NCBI GenBank assembly: GCA_933228895.1
Contig: OW121847.1
Span: forward strand, 89,073,656-89,137,655
Direction: 5' to 3'
DNA: 64,000 bases
DNA from: Platycnemis pennipes
Taxonomy: Eukaryota > Arthropoda > Insecta > Odonata > Platycnemididae
A model generated the notes under the pieces. That model saw nothing but the letters and a program-made list of their open reading frames with translations. It was not told the origin of the DNA and made no database searches. Below, in pieces: positions 13,755 to 26,060 of this stretch. A program made the translations under genes and the position numbers. The first letter of the stretch is position 1; each line of letters opens with the position of its first letter.

Positions 13755-15050
13755 CGCATTACATGTTCTCCACGGGATGTGTTGCTACAAATGAAACCTA
13801 ATATTGAAGGTTTCACTTAACGGAAGGACGTCGTAATGGATTACAACTTAAACACTTTTGTAACTTCCACAGATTTATATGCCAATCGACCAGTTTCAAC
13901 CGGGCCATGGGTTGCCCTTTCTCACGACACTCAGCTGAAATATTCATGGAGATTTCTTTTCAACAAATGTTTTAACACTGACAATCTGTTACTTAAAAAT
14001 GTTGCATAGTGGTGCAGATATGCCGATGACATCTTATGTTTGTGGACCGGCGGCAAGTGACAATTAGATAGCTTTTTATCCTTTGTAAATGGCCATCACC
14101 GTAAGATTAAATTGACAGTTGATTTGAAGGATCAAAATTTAACTCCCTTGACCTAGCCATTCTCTCCTAAATAAACGACAGAAGCTCTCCAATTACAGCA
14201 TACCAACTCACACGGATGCTATAATTTCAATCAATTCGTGCCACCCTTACTCCTATAATATATTATAACAATGTAATTTTATTGTTCATGGATTTACATC
14301 CGATATGAAAATAATTTTTTAAAAGTCATACTTGAGCTCAAAGATGTTATAAACATGTGTGTTTTCGCTCCATGATACACCGACTCATTAATAGGTATAA
14401 CGTAATCGGAGTCTGAATACACACGAGGACCTATTACTATGCGGAAAACTGCCTATATTAATGGTAATGAGTAATCTTTATCAACTAGGACTTTAAAAAG
14501 AACATTAAAACATCAGTCTTCCACATATTGCAGCTCCTTGTCACCCGTCCATGCTCAAAACAGAGTTACATGGCTTAGGCTTATGATGCCCGTCTTGGGT
14601 TCCCTGTCATATGCGGTTTCTAAGGTTATGCCAAGACATGTTTTTGAAGTTTTTTTATAGTAATAATACCTTGGGCCGTTTACTGGACAATTCAAAGAAT
14701 ACAATTTACCCTCACTTAAAATCGTGCACATAAAGTTAAATGTAATAACTGTGAGAGTGTTAATATTGGCCAAGCTGGATATAATTTTAAGACCAGAACA
14801 AAGGATCACAAGGAAGAACAAAAATGGGTCGTAAGCTTTCGCCCGACACTTGTTGGAGACGGGAAATCGGAGTGACTGCCAACCATATATACTCCATTTA
14901 ATGGAAAAGGGACGGAAGATGGACGCCGTAGAACAGCGAGAAATTGGTCTTCAAGAAAATCAGAAGCTCTTAAATGATGTACGTAATGTTCCCAACTCAA
15001 CCGTCTTACTACGCATTACCCTTCCTTCCCCCCTCACCTACAAACATTGC
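13755..15050 (+). pseudogene. Penelope-like retroelement relic (RT plus GIY-YIG)
   Basis: Conceptual translation across several frameshifts and stops gives the order expected of a Penelope-like element. First comes a reverse transcriptase segment with an AMGCPFS-type motif near 13904 (family form GxAMGSPLSP). It is followed by WCRYADDIL, with the catalytic YADD at 14019-14030. A segment resembling the conserved FLSFVNxxHxxIKLTV region comes next. About 700 bases downstream lies a GIY-YIG-type endonuclease remnant: a CNNC pair at 14741-14752, then NIGQAGYNFKTRTKDHKEE (family form YIGQTGRSFxxRxxEH). A C-terminal GRKMDAVEQREIGL segment near 14910-14955 fits the family's kkmnalEexEI motif. Family enzymes copy RNA into target DNA. 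Here stops interrupt the RT and the RT-endonuclease linker is degraded, so this is a fossil. The 5' part and both element ends are not identified. Confidence 0.8.
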
Positions 15051-17799
15051 TTCCCCCTCTCCACAAAAAAATCCCATTATCCCCTATACCCTACTAGTAT
15101 GTACATAAATATGTGGTGTTTATCTGGGATTACAATCCTGATTATGGATTGACAGCCAAAGCCGGTAAACAGATTGAATAAATCTTTGTAAATCACAAAG
15201 TTTTTAAATTGTTTTCGTGAATTTTGTTACTACATGTCAGAAGAAAGGAAACATGAGCTTATCAAGAATAAGGAGCATTGCACTAGCAATAAGGCTAACA
15301 GAGGCACGTTGAGGGCATGGATTCTCATGATATTGGAAGAGGAAAAATAAGCATTCTGTTCAGGACATTAGAAGACCAATGAAGAGTAAAAGAAAAGGAA
15401 GACAAGAGTTTTGTAAGTGTGAATAAACACATGGAAAAATTGGACAAATAGTTAAACTAAAAAAGGAGAATAATGCACTCAAAATAATGCATGGGTTAGG
15501 TTAAAATTAGACGGATGATTAGGCTACATTAAATACTTGTATCTAAACGAAATATGTAAATTTATTTTCCTCCTCATCATATCTAACCTTCCAGGGCATG
15601 ACTCGTCATGACTTAATGCCAACCAAATGTGCTTCTATTACACATTTCCATCACTATTTTATTATACAATAACACGGGATCAAATATATCATTTATAGAT
15701 TGTACCGTTTATACCTTTGGACTTTATTTTTCTTAGCAGTATCAATTTAAAGCTGAATCAAATTAAAGTTTTACACAGGAGCTTATGAAAAACACAATAT
15801 CCAATGCAAGTCATTTTCAGAAGCTTCATCAAATGCTAATTCCTCTTCCAAGAAAAATCGGTAAGTATTTCAACATCATTCCATTGGTTTTACGCTAACA
15901 TCATTTCAAAGCTTGGCTGAGGACGCAAACAGCTACGCAGAAAACGTTTTCATTCATTGTCCCGAGGAAAAAATAAGAGCACCACGGCAAATACCTTTGA
16001 CATAAATAGGCAATCCCAAATCACCATTTTCATGCTGTACTTCAGGACATAAATGAAATTTGTTGGTGGGTGGGAATGAAAAGAGGCCGTAAAAGTGAAC
16101 TTGCCTCATCGAGTTGTGCCATGAGCTGAACACCGTTCGTTTTCATGACTGCCAAATGAAACGTTTGAGGCGCGCTGCAATCAGAAACACACCGCTCGTT
16201 GCATCCTTTCATTGCGTACTAAAAATGCCCTCAAAACACTCAATATTCGAAAGCGCTCTAACCCAACCGAAAATCGAATTGCATACGGCACTTCAATCGG
16301 AGGAAGGATGCTGACCGCGGAACGGAGAGCTGATTGAATAATGCTTCCGCCGAAGCTGAAGATTAAAAGTCTGTCATTAAAGTTAGGAAACAGGGGAGAT
16401 AATGAAGGGCTTCGATGAGTATCTATCAAACAAGAATAGCGTTGATTCCAAAACGTGATTAATTAGAAGAGAGTTTTGCGAATGCCAGACATTGCTAATG
16501 GTTCATGCGCTTAAGAGGTAGAATTAAATGGTAACAGTTGCATAGACGTGCAGGTTCAGAGACGGATTTAGAGGTCCGTCTGGTTGGGAATTAAAGTAGA
16601 TATATGAAGGCTCGATTTTGTTACCCCTCAAATAATCTACAGAATAGAATTAAGCCAGGAGAAGGTTAACTACGGGGAACACGACTAATTACTATGGTGA
16701 TTGGGTGTTTTCCTACAGTGACATTTGATAATGCCGATTCCCGATTACGCTCCCCACCCTTGTGCTCCCGATGAGATAATTATTTGAAAAACGACCTCTC
16801 TCGAATACGTAAACTATAGTGCAAAACAATGGGTCACGTTTGTTATAATGTAGAATCATGCACTGAGTCAAACATATCGAGTAGAGGATAGTCGACAGAC
16901 CTGACTACAGTGTGTTTTGGCAAGAGTTCGCAAAACTATCGTAGGAAATCTTTCGTCGAAAATATCGTAAACTTTAAATTTTTCTTTCACCGTCATCCTA
17001 ATATAATAGAGACATGTCACAGTGTCTTAGTATGTCCTCTGTACCTTTAACGTTTCACGAATCATCCTTTGAAACACAAAACCCTCAATTCCCTATAGAC
17101 GTATACCTACAAGGCCTACAAGCATTGAAATAAATGTATATAAAATTGCTAGAACAATGGCAGAGCAATAAAAACATCTCTAATTTACTTAGAAAAGTCA
17201 AAATTGTTTCTATGAGTAGAGTAATAAGATTATATGGACACTAAAATACATAATTGTTGACAACTAAATAGAACCAATTAATTTCACTTCGACGAGTAAT
17301 TACGTTTGTTTTTAGCAGCTTGCTTTCTATCGACTTGTACGATGATGATAGACCAATGTATTACGTGAATTAAAGTCCCGTGTTCATTTTTGATTCTTCG
17401 CAAACAAGTGAAAAACACCATTTACGTTGTTCATGATTGATATTGTGGAAGTTGAAAACAGGAAATCAAAAAATTAATCACATTCACCGTGGTTTATTCC
17501 ACATATCACGATAGAATAGTGCGATTGCTTTGTTGATATTCTGTAAAATAAAGTAATCTATTGTTCACTTCGTAATATTTTCCCTACTGCTAAGAATCAC
17601 TTAGCTGGGTCATTCAAGTATCATATTAAACATTACCTAACATATCATCACCCAAGAAACCATTACTACATGCATGAACGCACATATTCGTAACTACAAG
17701 CTTTTAATTTACACATTACTTACCTGCCTTTCGGTCCTGTGATTCATTCGGCTCTCTTTATTGGCTATTCATATTTTTCCACTACTAGACAGTACAATT
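15051..17799. other. Unassigned AT-rich DNA
   Basis: No gene or transposon is recognised. The slightly GC-richer block at 16100-16330 carries short overlapping open frames on both strands with no recognisable product. Confidence 0.45.
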
Positions 17800-17804
17800 T
17801 TTCA

Positions 17805-17937
17805 TAGCACTCGTCATCACCGGGTGAAGAAACTTCACCTCCTAGTTACAGAATCGAAAACGATAAGGACGAGTGAAGTTTTTCGGTGATGTCCACTACC
17901 GGTGATAGATATCACCCAAGTTACAGAATACGGCCCC
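17805..17937. mobile_element. Hairpin MITE fragment
   Basis: The sequence carries an imperfect inverted repeat: CATCACCGGGTGAAGAAACT on the left is answered by GTGAAGTTTTTCGGTGATG about 40 bases later, and CTCGTC pairs with GACGAG. The phrase GTTACAGAAT occurs twice. The right end reads GTTACAGAATACGGCCCC, so the opposite strand begins GGGGCCGTATTCTGTAAC, a terminus style seen in some PIF/Harbinger-type MITEs. It abuts the LINE fragment at about 17938. The left terminus was not found, and the superfamily is a guess. Confidence 0.4.
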
Positions 17938-18556
17938 AGGGCCAATGTTAAGCTAGGAAAACAAAAATTCGAAGAGGTGGAAGAGTTCTGTTACCTGGGA
18001 AGCCGAGTATCCAGCAATGGACGAAGCAAAAGGGAAATTGCCAGTTGAATCGCCCAAGCGAAAAGGGCATTTTACCTAACGAAAATTCTGCTTACAGCTG
18101 CAAACGCAACAGTAAAAGTGAGGAAACATTTTATTGGAACATACACGCAGAGCATTCTACTATATGGTAGCGAAGCATGGACATTAACAGCAGCAGAGAA
18201 GTCCCTGCTGGAAGCTTTCGAAATGTGGTGCCACCGAAGAATTATGAAGATAAAATGAATCGATTGAGTGACAAACGAAGTCTTAAGAAGAGTGGGAGAG
18301 AACAGATGCCTACTGAAAACCTTAAAATTAAGACGGGAAAACTTAAGACACGATGGCCTAATGAAGACAATCTTCGAGGTAAAAGTGAACGGGAAGAATG
18401 GAAAAGGCAGGCCTCGTATGAGGTATATGGAGCAAGTTGTGAAGGATGTAAAAGAGAGGATCTACGTCAATATGAAGAGGCTTTCCGATGGAAGAATCGA
18501 GTGTAGGGCTCCGTAAAACCAATCCTAGGATTGTTGACCGATGATGATGATGATGC
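17938..18556 (+). mobile_element. 5'-truncated RTE-like LINE, 3' end
   Basis: Translation in shifting frames gives the C-terminal region of a non-LTR retrotransposon reverse transcriptase of the kind common in insects: EEVEEFCYLGSRVSSNGRS, a RAFYLTKILLTAAN stretch, LLYGSEAWTLTAAEK, LEAFEMWCHRRIMKI, VTNEVLRRVGENRCLL and GKGRPRMRYMEQVVKDVKER. In-frame stops (near 18048 and 18256) and frameshifts show it is dead. The 3' UTR holds CAATCCTAGGATTG (18520-18533) and ends in a (GAT)n tail at about 18538-18555. Short tandem-repeat tails are typical of RTE-clade LINEs. The RT active site and the upstream endonuclease are missing through 5' truncation. A related 3' end lies at 42.9-43.2 kb. Confidence 0.85.
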
Positions 18557-21500
18557 ATTAATGTAAAAAAATCGCCGATTCCTAGTTAATTCCACCAGAA
18601 CTAGTGATAAAAACGCATGAAGCTACAAATTTCTTAAAATGCTATTAACGAAGAATGTGTTATTTTTAAGATTTTCTCATAATTTAACGCCTAATTCAAA
18701 TAAAAGATATAACATTTTACAGGAAAATTGATTAAAATGTATCAAATACAGGTTATTAAAATTAAAAGGGAATTTTAATCCAGTGGGAATTCTTTAATTT
18801 TAGAGATTTTAGTTTGACCTCGCTCATTTAGATTTACAATTACAAATACATTCGTGCAAGGCCTTTTCGAAAACATTACATGTATGAATTTCTAACACAA
18901 ATCCTAAAACAAACATACCTTTGCTCACGTCAAAGGGGGAGAAAAAAGGGGGAGAGAGGGGGTATGCTAGTTGCCTGAGAATGGTAATCCAGGAAACAAT
19001 GTTAAACGCTGATTTACCCAATCTTTAAATAATTCAAGTAATTCGAGGCCAAAATTAGTCATCTTAGGCATGTCATGTAGCCAGAAATAGAGAGGAAGAA
19101 GTAGTCGCTCACACAAATTCCGGCAACTATCATCATAGCATAACTGAATTTAATGTTTAAAATCTATTCATCTTAAATATTACGCTGATTAATTTGAATT
19201 AAGATCGGTGCATCTGTCACAACGTTATAAAAACTAGGGGTTATATACCAAACACTTAAGTGGATTAATATGTTGTTTTGAAATTTTAATCCGATTGCTA
19301 GGATGAAATTGACGGTAAAATTAACGATACCCGCGTACTTTTATTGATACCCTTTACGATCGGGTGTTCTGTAGTAGTTTTTCAACTGCGGTAGTTTTTC
19401 AATGGCATTAATATATTTATTATTTTCATCAGTAGCTTCGTATACCTCAAAATCTCACCTTATCAATTCGATAAGTCGATTCTTTTTCTTCAAAATTCCG
19501 CAGCTGAAATCAACGTCTTTCGCCATTTCATTAATAACGTTTCTTGCCTTTACCACTGAGCCCACAAAAAATTTTTTTCCCTGCATTCCATTTGCATTTT
19601 TTTCTCCCGCATTTTCAACGCTGTTTTCCCGTCAATTAATTTTTATACTCTCATTACTGTGTACGGATTTTTTCCACATCATAACGCTCTATTCTGAGCA
19701 ATTTGAAGGTTTTAAGACTGTTCTTAAAGCATCTTTCACAGCAACTTTCCTGCAAGCAAACCATTCCGTTCTCAAACAATTTATCCCCTAATACACCAAT
19801 TAATAAAATGTTCAGTTGCAATCAAGATGCTTCCTAGGTATTTTTTCCACTAATTAAGATAGTTTTCCTCCTACTTTGATAGTTCCCAAGGATTAATTAT
19901 TTTAAAATATCTGTTGCCTTATTTTCTAAATTTTTTTGTAATAGTATATAATGGAATCTACAAATGATAAAATCCCTTTTCTCTTGTTATTTCCCGTTTC
20001 TTGATTCCCCCGAATTCTCACCTCTCAGGATTGGTTGTTATTTCCAGACGAAATAGGAAGGAGCTTGTGTACCCAGAGAGATTGGGTTCATAGGGCAGTG
20101 AAAGTGTTCCCTACGATTATTTCTAAATGTAAATGAAAATGTTCTACTTGAATGCAGCTCTGTGCACATTGTTGCATGTTTTAAATGTTTCCAATTTCGC
20201 TACTTATGCTAACCATGCATGTGTCTAGGGTTATTAATTCCTAGACAGATCAGGTAACATCTCTTATCGAGACATTGAAAATGTTGACTAAAGGATAATG
20301 GAAATTATATGATACGCAAACTTTTTTCTTCTATTGTTTTTAATACGTGAATAGATCATACTGCGACGATAGTCATCCGTAATTTATGACGTGAAAAATG
20401 TACTAAACCCTCAGAAAAATAAGCCATTGCATCATGGTTGATATGAATTTGAATAGGATACAAGTTAATAATTTTTCCCAGCACCATTTTGCCTAAAGAA
20501 AACACGCTATCCACGGAGATTGAATAAGGCCGCTTAATCAGCACAGCTCTCCATGCTCCCACGGGTAGAGTACATGCAGCTAATCCTCGAGTCTACAACC
20601 TCAGTGACACATCTTATTCCTGATCAACACGCAGAGGGAATTAGATCAGCGACAGCGCAGTTACGAGCTGTGACTGCTGACCTGTTTAGCAACTGCACGG
20701 GAACGGGAAATCTACTTGAGACTAAGGGAAGAGAGTCATGTATCAGTATTCCGCTGGGATCACACACTCCAGGGACAAATCATCGGATTTACACTGGCAC
20801 GCTACTATGGCAATTGATTAATCCAAATTAAAGGAAGCATTTATGTGAACAACTGAGGAATTGTCGAAGAAACGGCGCCTCTTTTAGTACCTATTCTTCC
20901 AATTTATTTCAATTATGAGGATGGGATAATGTTGCGTAATTAGATATCTATGCCCTGCGTAATTACTGATTACAGTACCATACTAAATGGGCTATAAATA
21001 GAAATGATAAGATGGCGCATGTAACGAATAATTTCAAGATGGTTTGAGTTCCTATATGGAATAAAATTAGCATTAATGAAAGTTCAAGAATCAAACATGA
21101 CGGTGCTCTTAAGTCTAAAAGGTCTGAATACCGATTAAATGCACAGTAAAGGAATATTTCATCCATGTGAAAATACATAAATATTTTAACTTGTATCTAC
21201 TCTGTACACAATAAGTTCGAGCTAATATTTAAATATTTTACGACGTTTCACACTATTTCTTACAAACTTAATTGGTTTAAACGCAATTGCGTCATCAATG
21301 GCTTCTAAGAAGAGAACCTCTTGAAAATGACAAAGATGCATTGAAACCTGATGAGGTTGTACTTAACTGTAGGAAAATTGCAAAGTTATAATTTTTCAAT
21401 AAATTAATAACATATAATAAATAAACATTTGAAGTACCCAAAAAATCTTTCATATTCGTAATTTAGAGCATTAAGTGCTAGCTTATATGTTCTTAAGTTT

Positions 21501-22374
21501 CGCAATTTTAGCAAGATACTAATGAGATAATGGTGCAAAATTAAAAAAACCCACTTATAAACTAAAACAATACCGTGAAATAATTCATTTTAAGACTTTG
21601 CTCTTTTTACTAGAGTACAGCATCCACAAATGTTTTTAGTATTAGGAAATACATCATAGCGACGCCAATATACATTTTAGTTAGGTATTATCAGAAACCA
21701 ATTTAGCATAATATGGGTTTTTCACTTTTAAAATGCAGCCATATCACCTCCAACCTTTTAACAGTAGTCTTACTTTGGCCTAATAAGGCCTTGCTACCGG
21801 AAAAAGGAATTATATGGCGGAAAATAACAAGACAAAACCATCTATAATTCAAAACTGGAATCTCCCGATTTCTATGAACGCTGAAGATTCTACCAAAAGG
21901 ATAGAGAGGAAGACTGAGAAAATGCATTGGTTTTTCTGATGAAACGTATGGATGAATGGCAAATGCTGTATCAAAGAGAGAAATGGATAGGAAGATAAAA
22001 GTTTAGAAGTGGCGAGAGGTAGAGTAAACTTCGTCCACGAAAGTCTATCCTGATCTAAAGACCAATACCCATGTCCAACATTTTCTGAGACATTCGTGAT
22101 CACGGCCAGAAAAAAGCAAGCATTTTCACGATAGGCACTAAATCACATGTGAAAGTATGAATGGAGGGCATGATATTTACATAACAGCAGAATGCTTAAA
22201 TAGGAAATCACTGCTTATACATACACAAAAAGCCAGAGAATGTGAATAAGATAAAAATGAAAGAACATACTATAGACTCCCGATCTCTGCATCCGTGTCA
22301 TCAGGTATCATCGTTAATCGCATTTGAATGCTTTATAATTGTTCGAGAAACGGTCACTCAAACTCTTTATAGGA
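18557..22374. other. Unassigned AT-rich DNA
   Basis: No gene or transposon is recognised. A 129-codon open frame at 19402-19791 is Phe/Ser-rich and lies in a T-rich stretch. Frames at 20356-20831 overlap on both strands, and neither matches a known family. Confidence 0.45.
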
Positions 22375-22376
22375 TA

Positions 22377-23672
22377 CGAGGGTAAGGAGAAACGTTCTCG
22401 GCCTGACGCAGAGATGGTGCTACAATCAGCGAAAATTTATGATTCATGTATGGGTGCATGTGTCATTAGTTCGTAAGATAAGTTTCAACTTGTTCTCTCA
22501 ACTAGTTTGTTTCTTTTTCTTTCCTTCAAAGTTTCAAGTTGTTATCTTTATTGTTTATCGTTAAATTGAAGATCCTAAGGTCATAAAATTCCTCGTTTTG
22601 GATGGATTTACCCCTAATAGAATTAATAATTTACTAAGGAAATTCATCCTAAGTTAACAAAAGTGCACGGGAACTCTGCTCCTTCAATGTCGACCGTTAA
22701 AAAGTGGGCAGCTGAATTTAAACGTGGTCACACATCCCTCAAAGAGGACCCACGTGAAGGACAGCCAAAAACCGTAACCACACTGGAAAGCATTGAAAAA
22801 GTGCAAGATATCGTGTTGGACGATAGGCGAGTGAAGGTGAGTGAGATAGCTGAGGCCGTGGGGATATCGGAAGAAAGGGTGCGAAACATCTTGCACGAAG
22901 AATTAGGGTTGCGAAAGCTCTGTGAAAGGTGGGTGCCAGTGTTGCTGAATGCCGATCAAAAACAAATGCGCAAACGACTTTCAGAGCAATGTTTCGACCG
23001 ATTAAAGAGGTATCCGACAGATTTTGTGAGGCGATTTTTCACAGTAGATGAGACATGGGTCCACCACAACACACCAGAAACCAAACAGCAGAAAAATCAA
23101 TGGGTGGAAGCTGGTGGTTCAGCACCAAAGAAAGCAAAGTCGATCGCATCTGCAGGAAAGATCATGGCCAGTGTCTTTTGGGATGCAAAAGGGATTCTTG
23201 TTAATTGATTACCATACAGGCGAATATTACTCCAACCTTCTTTACCAGCTGGATGCCAAAATTCGCGAGAAGAGGCATAGGTTGAAGAAGAAAAAAATCA
23301 TCTTTCACCAGGACAACGCACCTGCTCACAAGTGCGTTGGCGATGGGAAAACTACGGGATTTGGGGTACGATTTGCTCCACCATTCCCCCTATTCTCCTG
23401 ATTTAGCACCCTCGGACTTCCATCCGTTCCCAAACTTGAAGAAATTTGTTTCTAGGAAGCGCTTCGCGTCCAATGAAGAAGTTGAGAGGGCCGTAGATGG
23501 ATATTTTCACGGCCTTCCAGACTCTCACTTTCGGGAAGGAATACTGATGTTGGGGAAACGATGGATCAAGTGTGTTGAGGTCAAGGGAGATTACGTAGAA
23601 AAATAAAATCAGTTTTTAAATGAAAATCGCAGTCTTTCATTGTCAGGCCGAGAACTTTTCACCGTACCCTCC
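22377..23672 (+). mobile_element. Full-length mariner transposon, inactivated
   Basis: This 1296-bp DNA transposon has both ends. The left end starts CGAGGGTAAGG and the inverted right end GGAGGGTACGG; the 31-bp terminal inverted repeats (22377-22407, 23642-23672) agree at 27 positions and share GTTCTCGGCCTGAC. TA dinucleotides flank it at 22375-22376 and 23673-23674, the mariner target-site duplication. Length, TIR size and target site are all usual for mariner. It encloses a single broken transposase gene. Divergence between the two TIRs and the frameshifts mark it as an old copy, no longer mobile by itself. Confidence 0.95.
22565..23606 (+). pseudogene. Mariner transposase pseudogene (DD34D)
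   Basis: A mariner transposase excises the element and reinserts it at TA. The N-terminal helix-turn-helix region begins near 22565, where the codon expected to be ATG reads ATT, followed by EDPKVIKFLVLDGFTPN. A frameshift and stop near 22620-22632 lead into HGNSAPSMSTVKKWAAEF. The first catalytic Asp lies in VDETWVHH (codon 23047-23049). A stop after GILVN near 23205 marks a second frame change. The second Asp is in FHQDNAPAH (23312-23314). A third frame change near 23330 precedes SPDLAPSDF, with the third Asp at 23415-23417. Spacing of the last two aspartates fits DD34D. The gene ends KGDYVEK. All catalytic residues survive, but three frame disruptions and the lost start destroy the product. 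Confidence 0.93.
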
Positions 23673-23674
23673 TA

Positions 23675-24740
23675 TTTTATATTGAATTTCAAAACTATAT
23701 GATGGCACCAGCGAAATAATAGAGTGATCCTGTAGATATTTCAAGTCATTAGAGAATGATGAATTTCGGTTTTAGCTTCGAAATGTCAAGCATAAACTCC
23801 TGAATCGTCGCTTCTTAATGCACGGGAAGTCCGTTTAGTACCTTCGTAAATTATACTGGGGCAATTACACTCCACGCAGAAACACGTCCGTCCGAACCTC
23901 TGCGCCGACGAGCAATTTCGATTCGCTCTTGCAACATGGACAATATGTAGTGACCATTTATCTTTCGGCGACATTATAAGGAGACGAAATTCGGATGCAG
24001 GCTGAATGGGGAATACATCAACTCATCCGTTACCGATGAATACGCGTCTTAATTGGACATAAACCAACTGCACATTCGACCATATTCCAGTTCTCGCATG
24101 TTTGGAAGAGCATTAAGGTTTGAAAAATCAGTTTAAACTCGTTTCTTCTGAAAGACATATTTATAGAGTGATTAAAGTAAGAATTATTTGAGGAAAATAC
24201 TCTCATTTTGTAAAGATCAAACATGTATGTCTAGTTAAGCATGGGAGCGGATTTATATTTCTTAATTGTTAAAAACTTGAGGATAGATCTCACGATGATG
24301 ACGTATCATTTTGTTAAGAGAAAAGACTGCTAAACATTTCATTGCATAGAGTTTAGACATTTTTCAAACATCATCTTGCTGTATTTAGAGGTAAGTTTAG
24401 GGTAAATAGTACATAACTCTTACCTTCACCGACTTATCATTGAATTGGATATCATTTTACAATGTAGGAGATAATGTGACACTTTCCTTTAAGGTCATCA
24501 TTCGCAACTTTATAAACTTCATTATTTCAGCCTGGCAAGTAAACTCCCTTCTACATACAGCATATAAGAATTAAAAAAATGTTAGCTAGCAGACATTGCA
24601 ATACGCCACCAACTAGACCCTTATTGAACATGTGGTCACAGAATGAAAATTGTCGATATCTTTTGGAATGGCTCATGACTCATTTTACAGACACCATGAA
24701 AATAAACTAATGGTGAATAATGATGAATATCTGGGAGCCT
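23675..24740. other. Unassigned DNA
   Basis: No gene is recognised. The segment 23780-24010 is GC-richer than its flanks and has a short minus-strand open frame with no recognisable match. Confidence 0.45.
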
Positions 24741-25380
24741 ATTACGGAATTGAACGATCAACAAATATCGATTGATATTATTTTGCGCACTTATGCTCTT
24801 CGTGAAAATTAGCTTAAGGCAGATCACCAACGGCTGTGAAAGCAACGCGGCTCCAATCGTCCTATATATTCCATAATACACCCCGAGGGAAGAGCCCGCC
24901 TTTTTATGTTCAACAAAAACATTTATGTACATGCATACCCCAGACATGCAACGTTGGAGTGAGTAGAACGGAAAATACTCATAAAGTTTGGAAAACAAAA
25001 TTTCAATTCTCGCGAAAAAGATAATTTTGAAAATTTTCATTTTTTTATTCAGCCTGATTCATTACCACCCCATGTCCGTAACCTGTAGGTTACCCGCACA
25101 TGGCACATGAACTCAACCAGAATCTATACAAGCCCTAGCGTTGACTGTTAAATATGTGAGTATGAAATTATTCATTCATTAAGAATAAATGTGTTCACTG
25201 AAAATGATTTTCCTCAAAAATACAGCTTCGAATTAGAGAAATATATAATTAGAGGATACATGCCTCCAGATTTAAGAGAATGACATAAACAGATGATGAT
25301 GATTTTCACGAAGAGCATATAAGAATTAAAGTGCAAAAAATAATATCAATCGATATTTGTTGATCGTTCAATTCCGTAAT
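24741..25380. mobile_element. 640-bp element bounded by long inverted repeats
   Basis: The left arm starts ATTACGGAATTGAACGATCA at 24741, and 25337-25380 is its perfect reverse complement over 44 bases, ending CCGTAAT at 25380. The match continues inward to about 24810 and 25308 (GCTCTTCGTGAAAAT against ATTTTCACGAAGAGC), broken by an insertion of about 10 bases in the right arm. The interior of about 500 bases has no recognised gene. It contains a small cruciform-like palindrome at 25070-25103 (CCATGT ... ACATGG enclosing GTAACCTGTAGGTTAC). This looks like a non-autonomous foldback or TIR element, but no clear target-site duplication is visible, so an inverted segmental duplication is the alternative. 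Confidence 0.65.
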
Positions 25381-25629
25381 AGATGATGTTTTTTTCAGAA
25401 AAGCGTACCTTTAACTGAAGAAAGGGTAGGCGGGATGAGATAGTTCATTTTAAATGACTGCAAAATTACCTACCCCTACACCTATTATCAACAGATTATT
25501 TTTTACTATTTAGAAGAACTATATTAACAATCAAGAATGAACCTAAGTTTGTCATCGTGTTTTATAACGTAGCCACGAATGGCTACCCACCCTGCTGTTT
25601 CATTGGAGGACAGAGGACCGTATCCATTG

Positions 25630-26060
25630 AACTAAGTCCTTACATTGGGGGTGGGATATAAAACAGAGCAATGTGAAAGAGCAAAGGCTATAAATCGTGG
25701 GACGTGTAGAAATTGGAAGAATGAGGACGGAAATAATGGTGCAAAAGAAGACTCGGAAAAGGGGGAAAGGTGATAGAGAAACAGAAGAGGAGAAGACGTC
25801 AGGAAAGAATGAGAGAATAAGGATCTGAAAGGAGGCGATGCAAGAAGGAAGAGGATGTTTCGTAAATGCACGCAATGTCAAGAGGGCGGTGGGGATCAAT
25901 TGGATGGAAAGGAGGTATGTGGGAAGGGAATGAGACTGGGGGAGGGCGAGACGCTTATTGGCCATTCACGCGTGCCGCAGCTTTGCGTAACGGCCCAAAT
26001 GGCTGTTATACTGACAGCCAGCGTTGAGAGCAAGAGTAAGAGAGAGAGAGAGAAAAAAAT
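25630..26060. other. Purine-rich island with GA microsatellite
   Basis: The plus strand is G/A-rich and ends in a short AGAGAG run at about 26039-26052. Overlapping frames on both strands (25600-25965 minus, 25855-26097 plus) stay open because of composition; none resembles a known protein. Confidence 0.55.

Noticed and set aside
19402..19791. 129-codon plus-strand frame with hydrophobic Phe/Leu-rich product
   Set aside because: Sits in T-rich DNA, which yields Phe/Ser/Leu by composition; no family resemblance.
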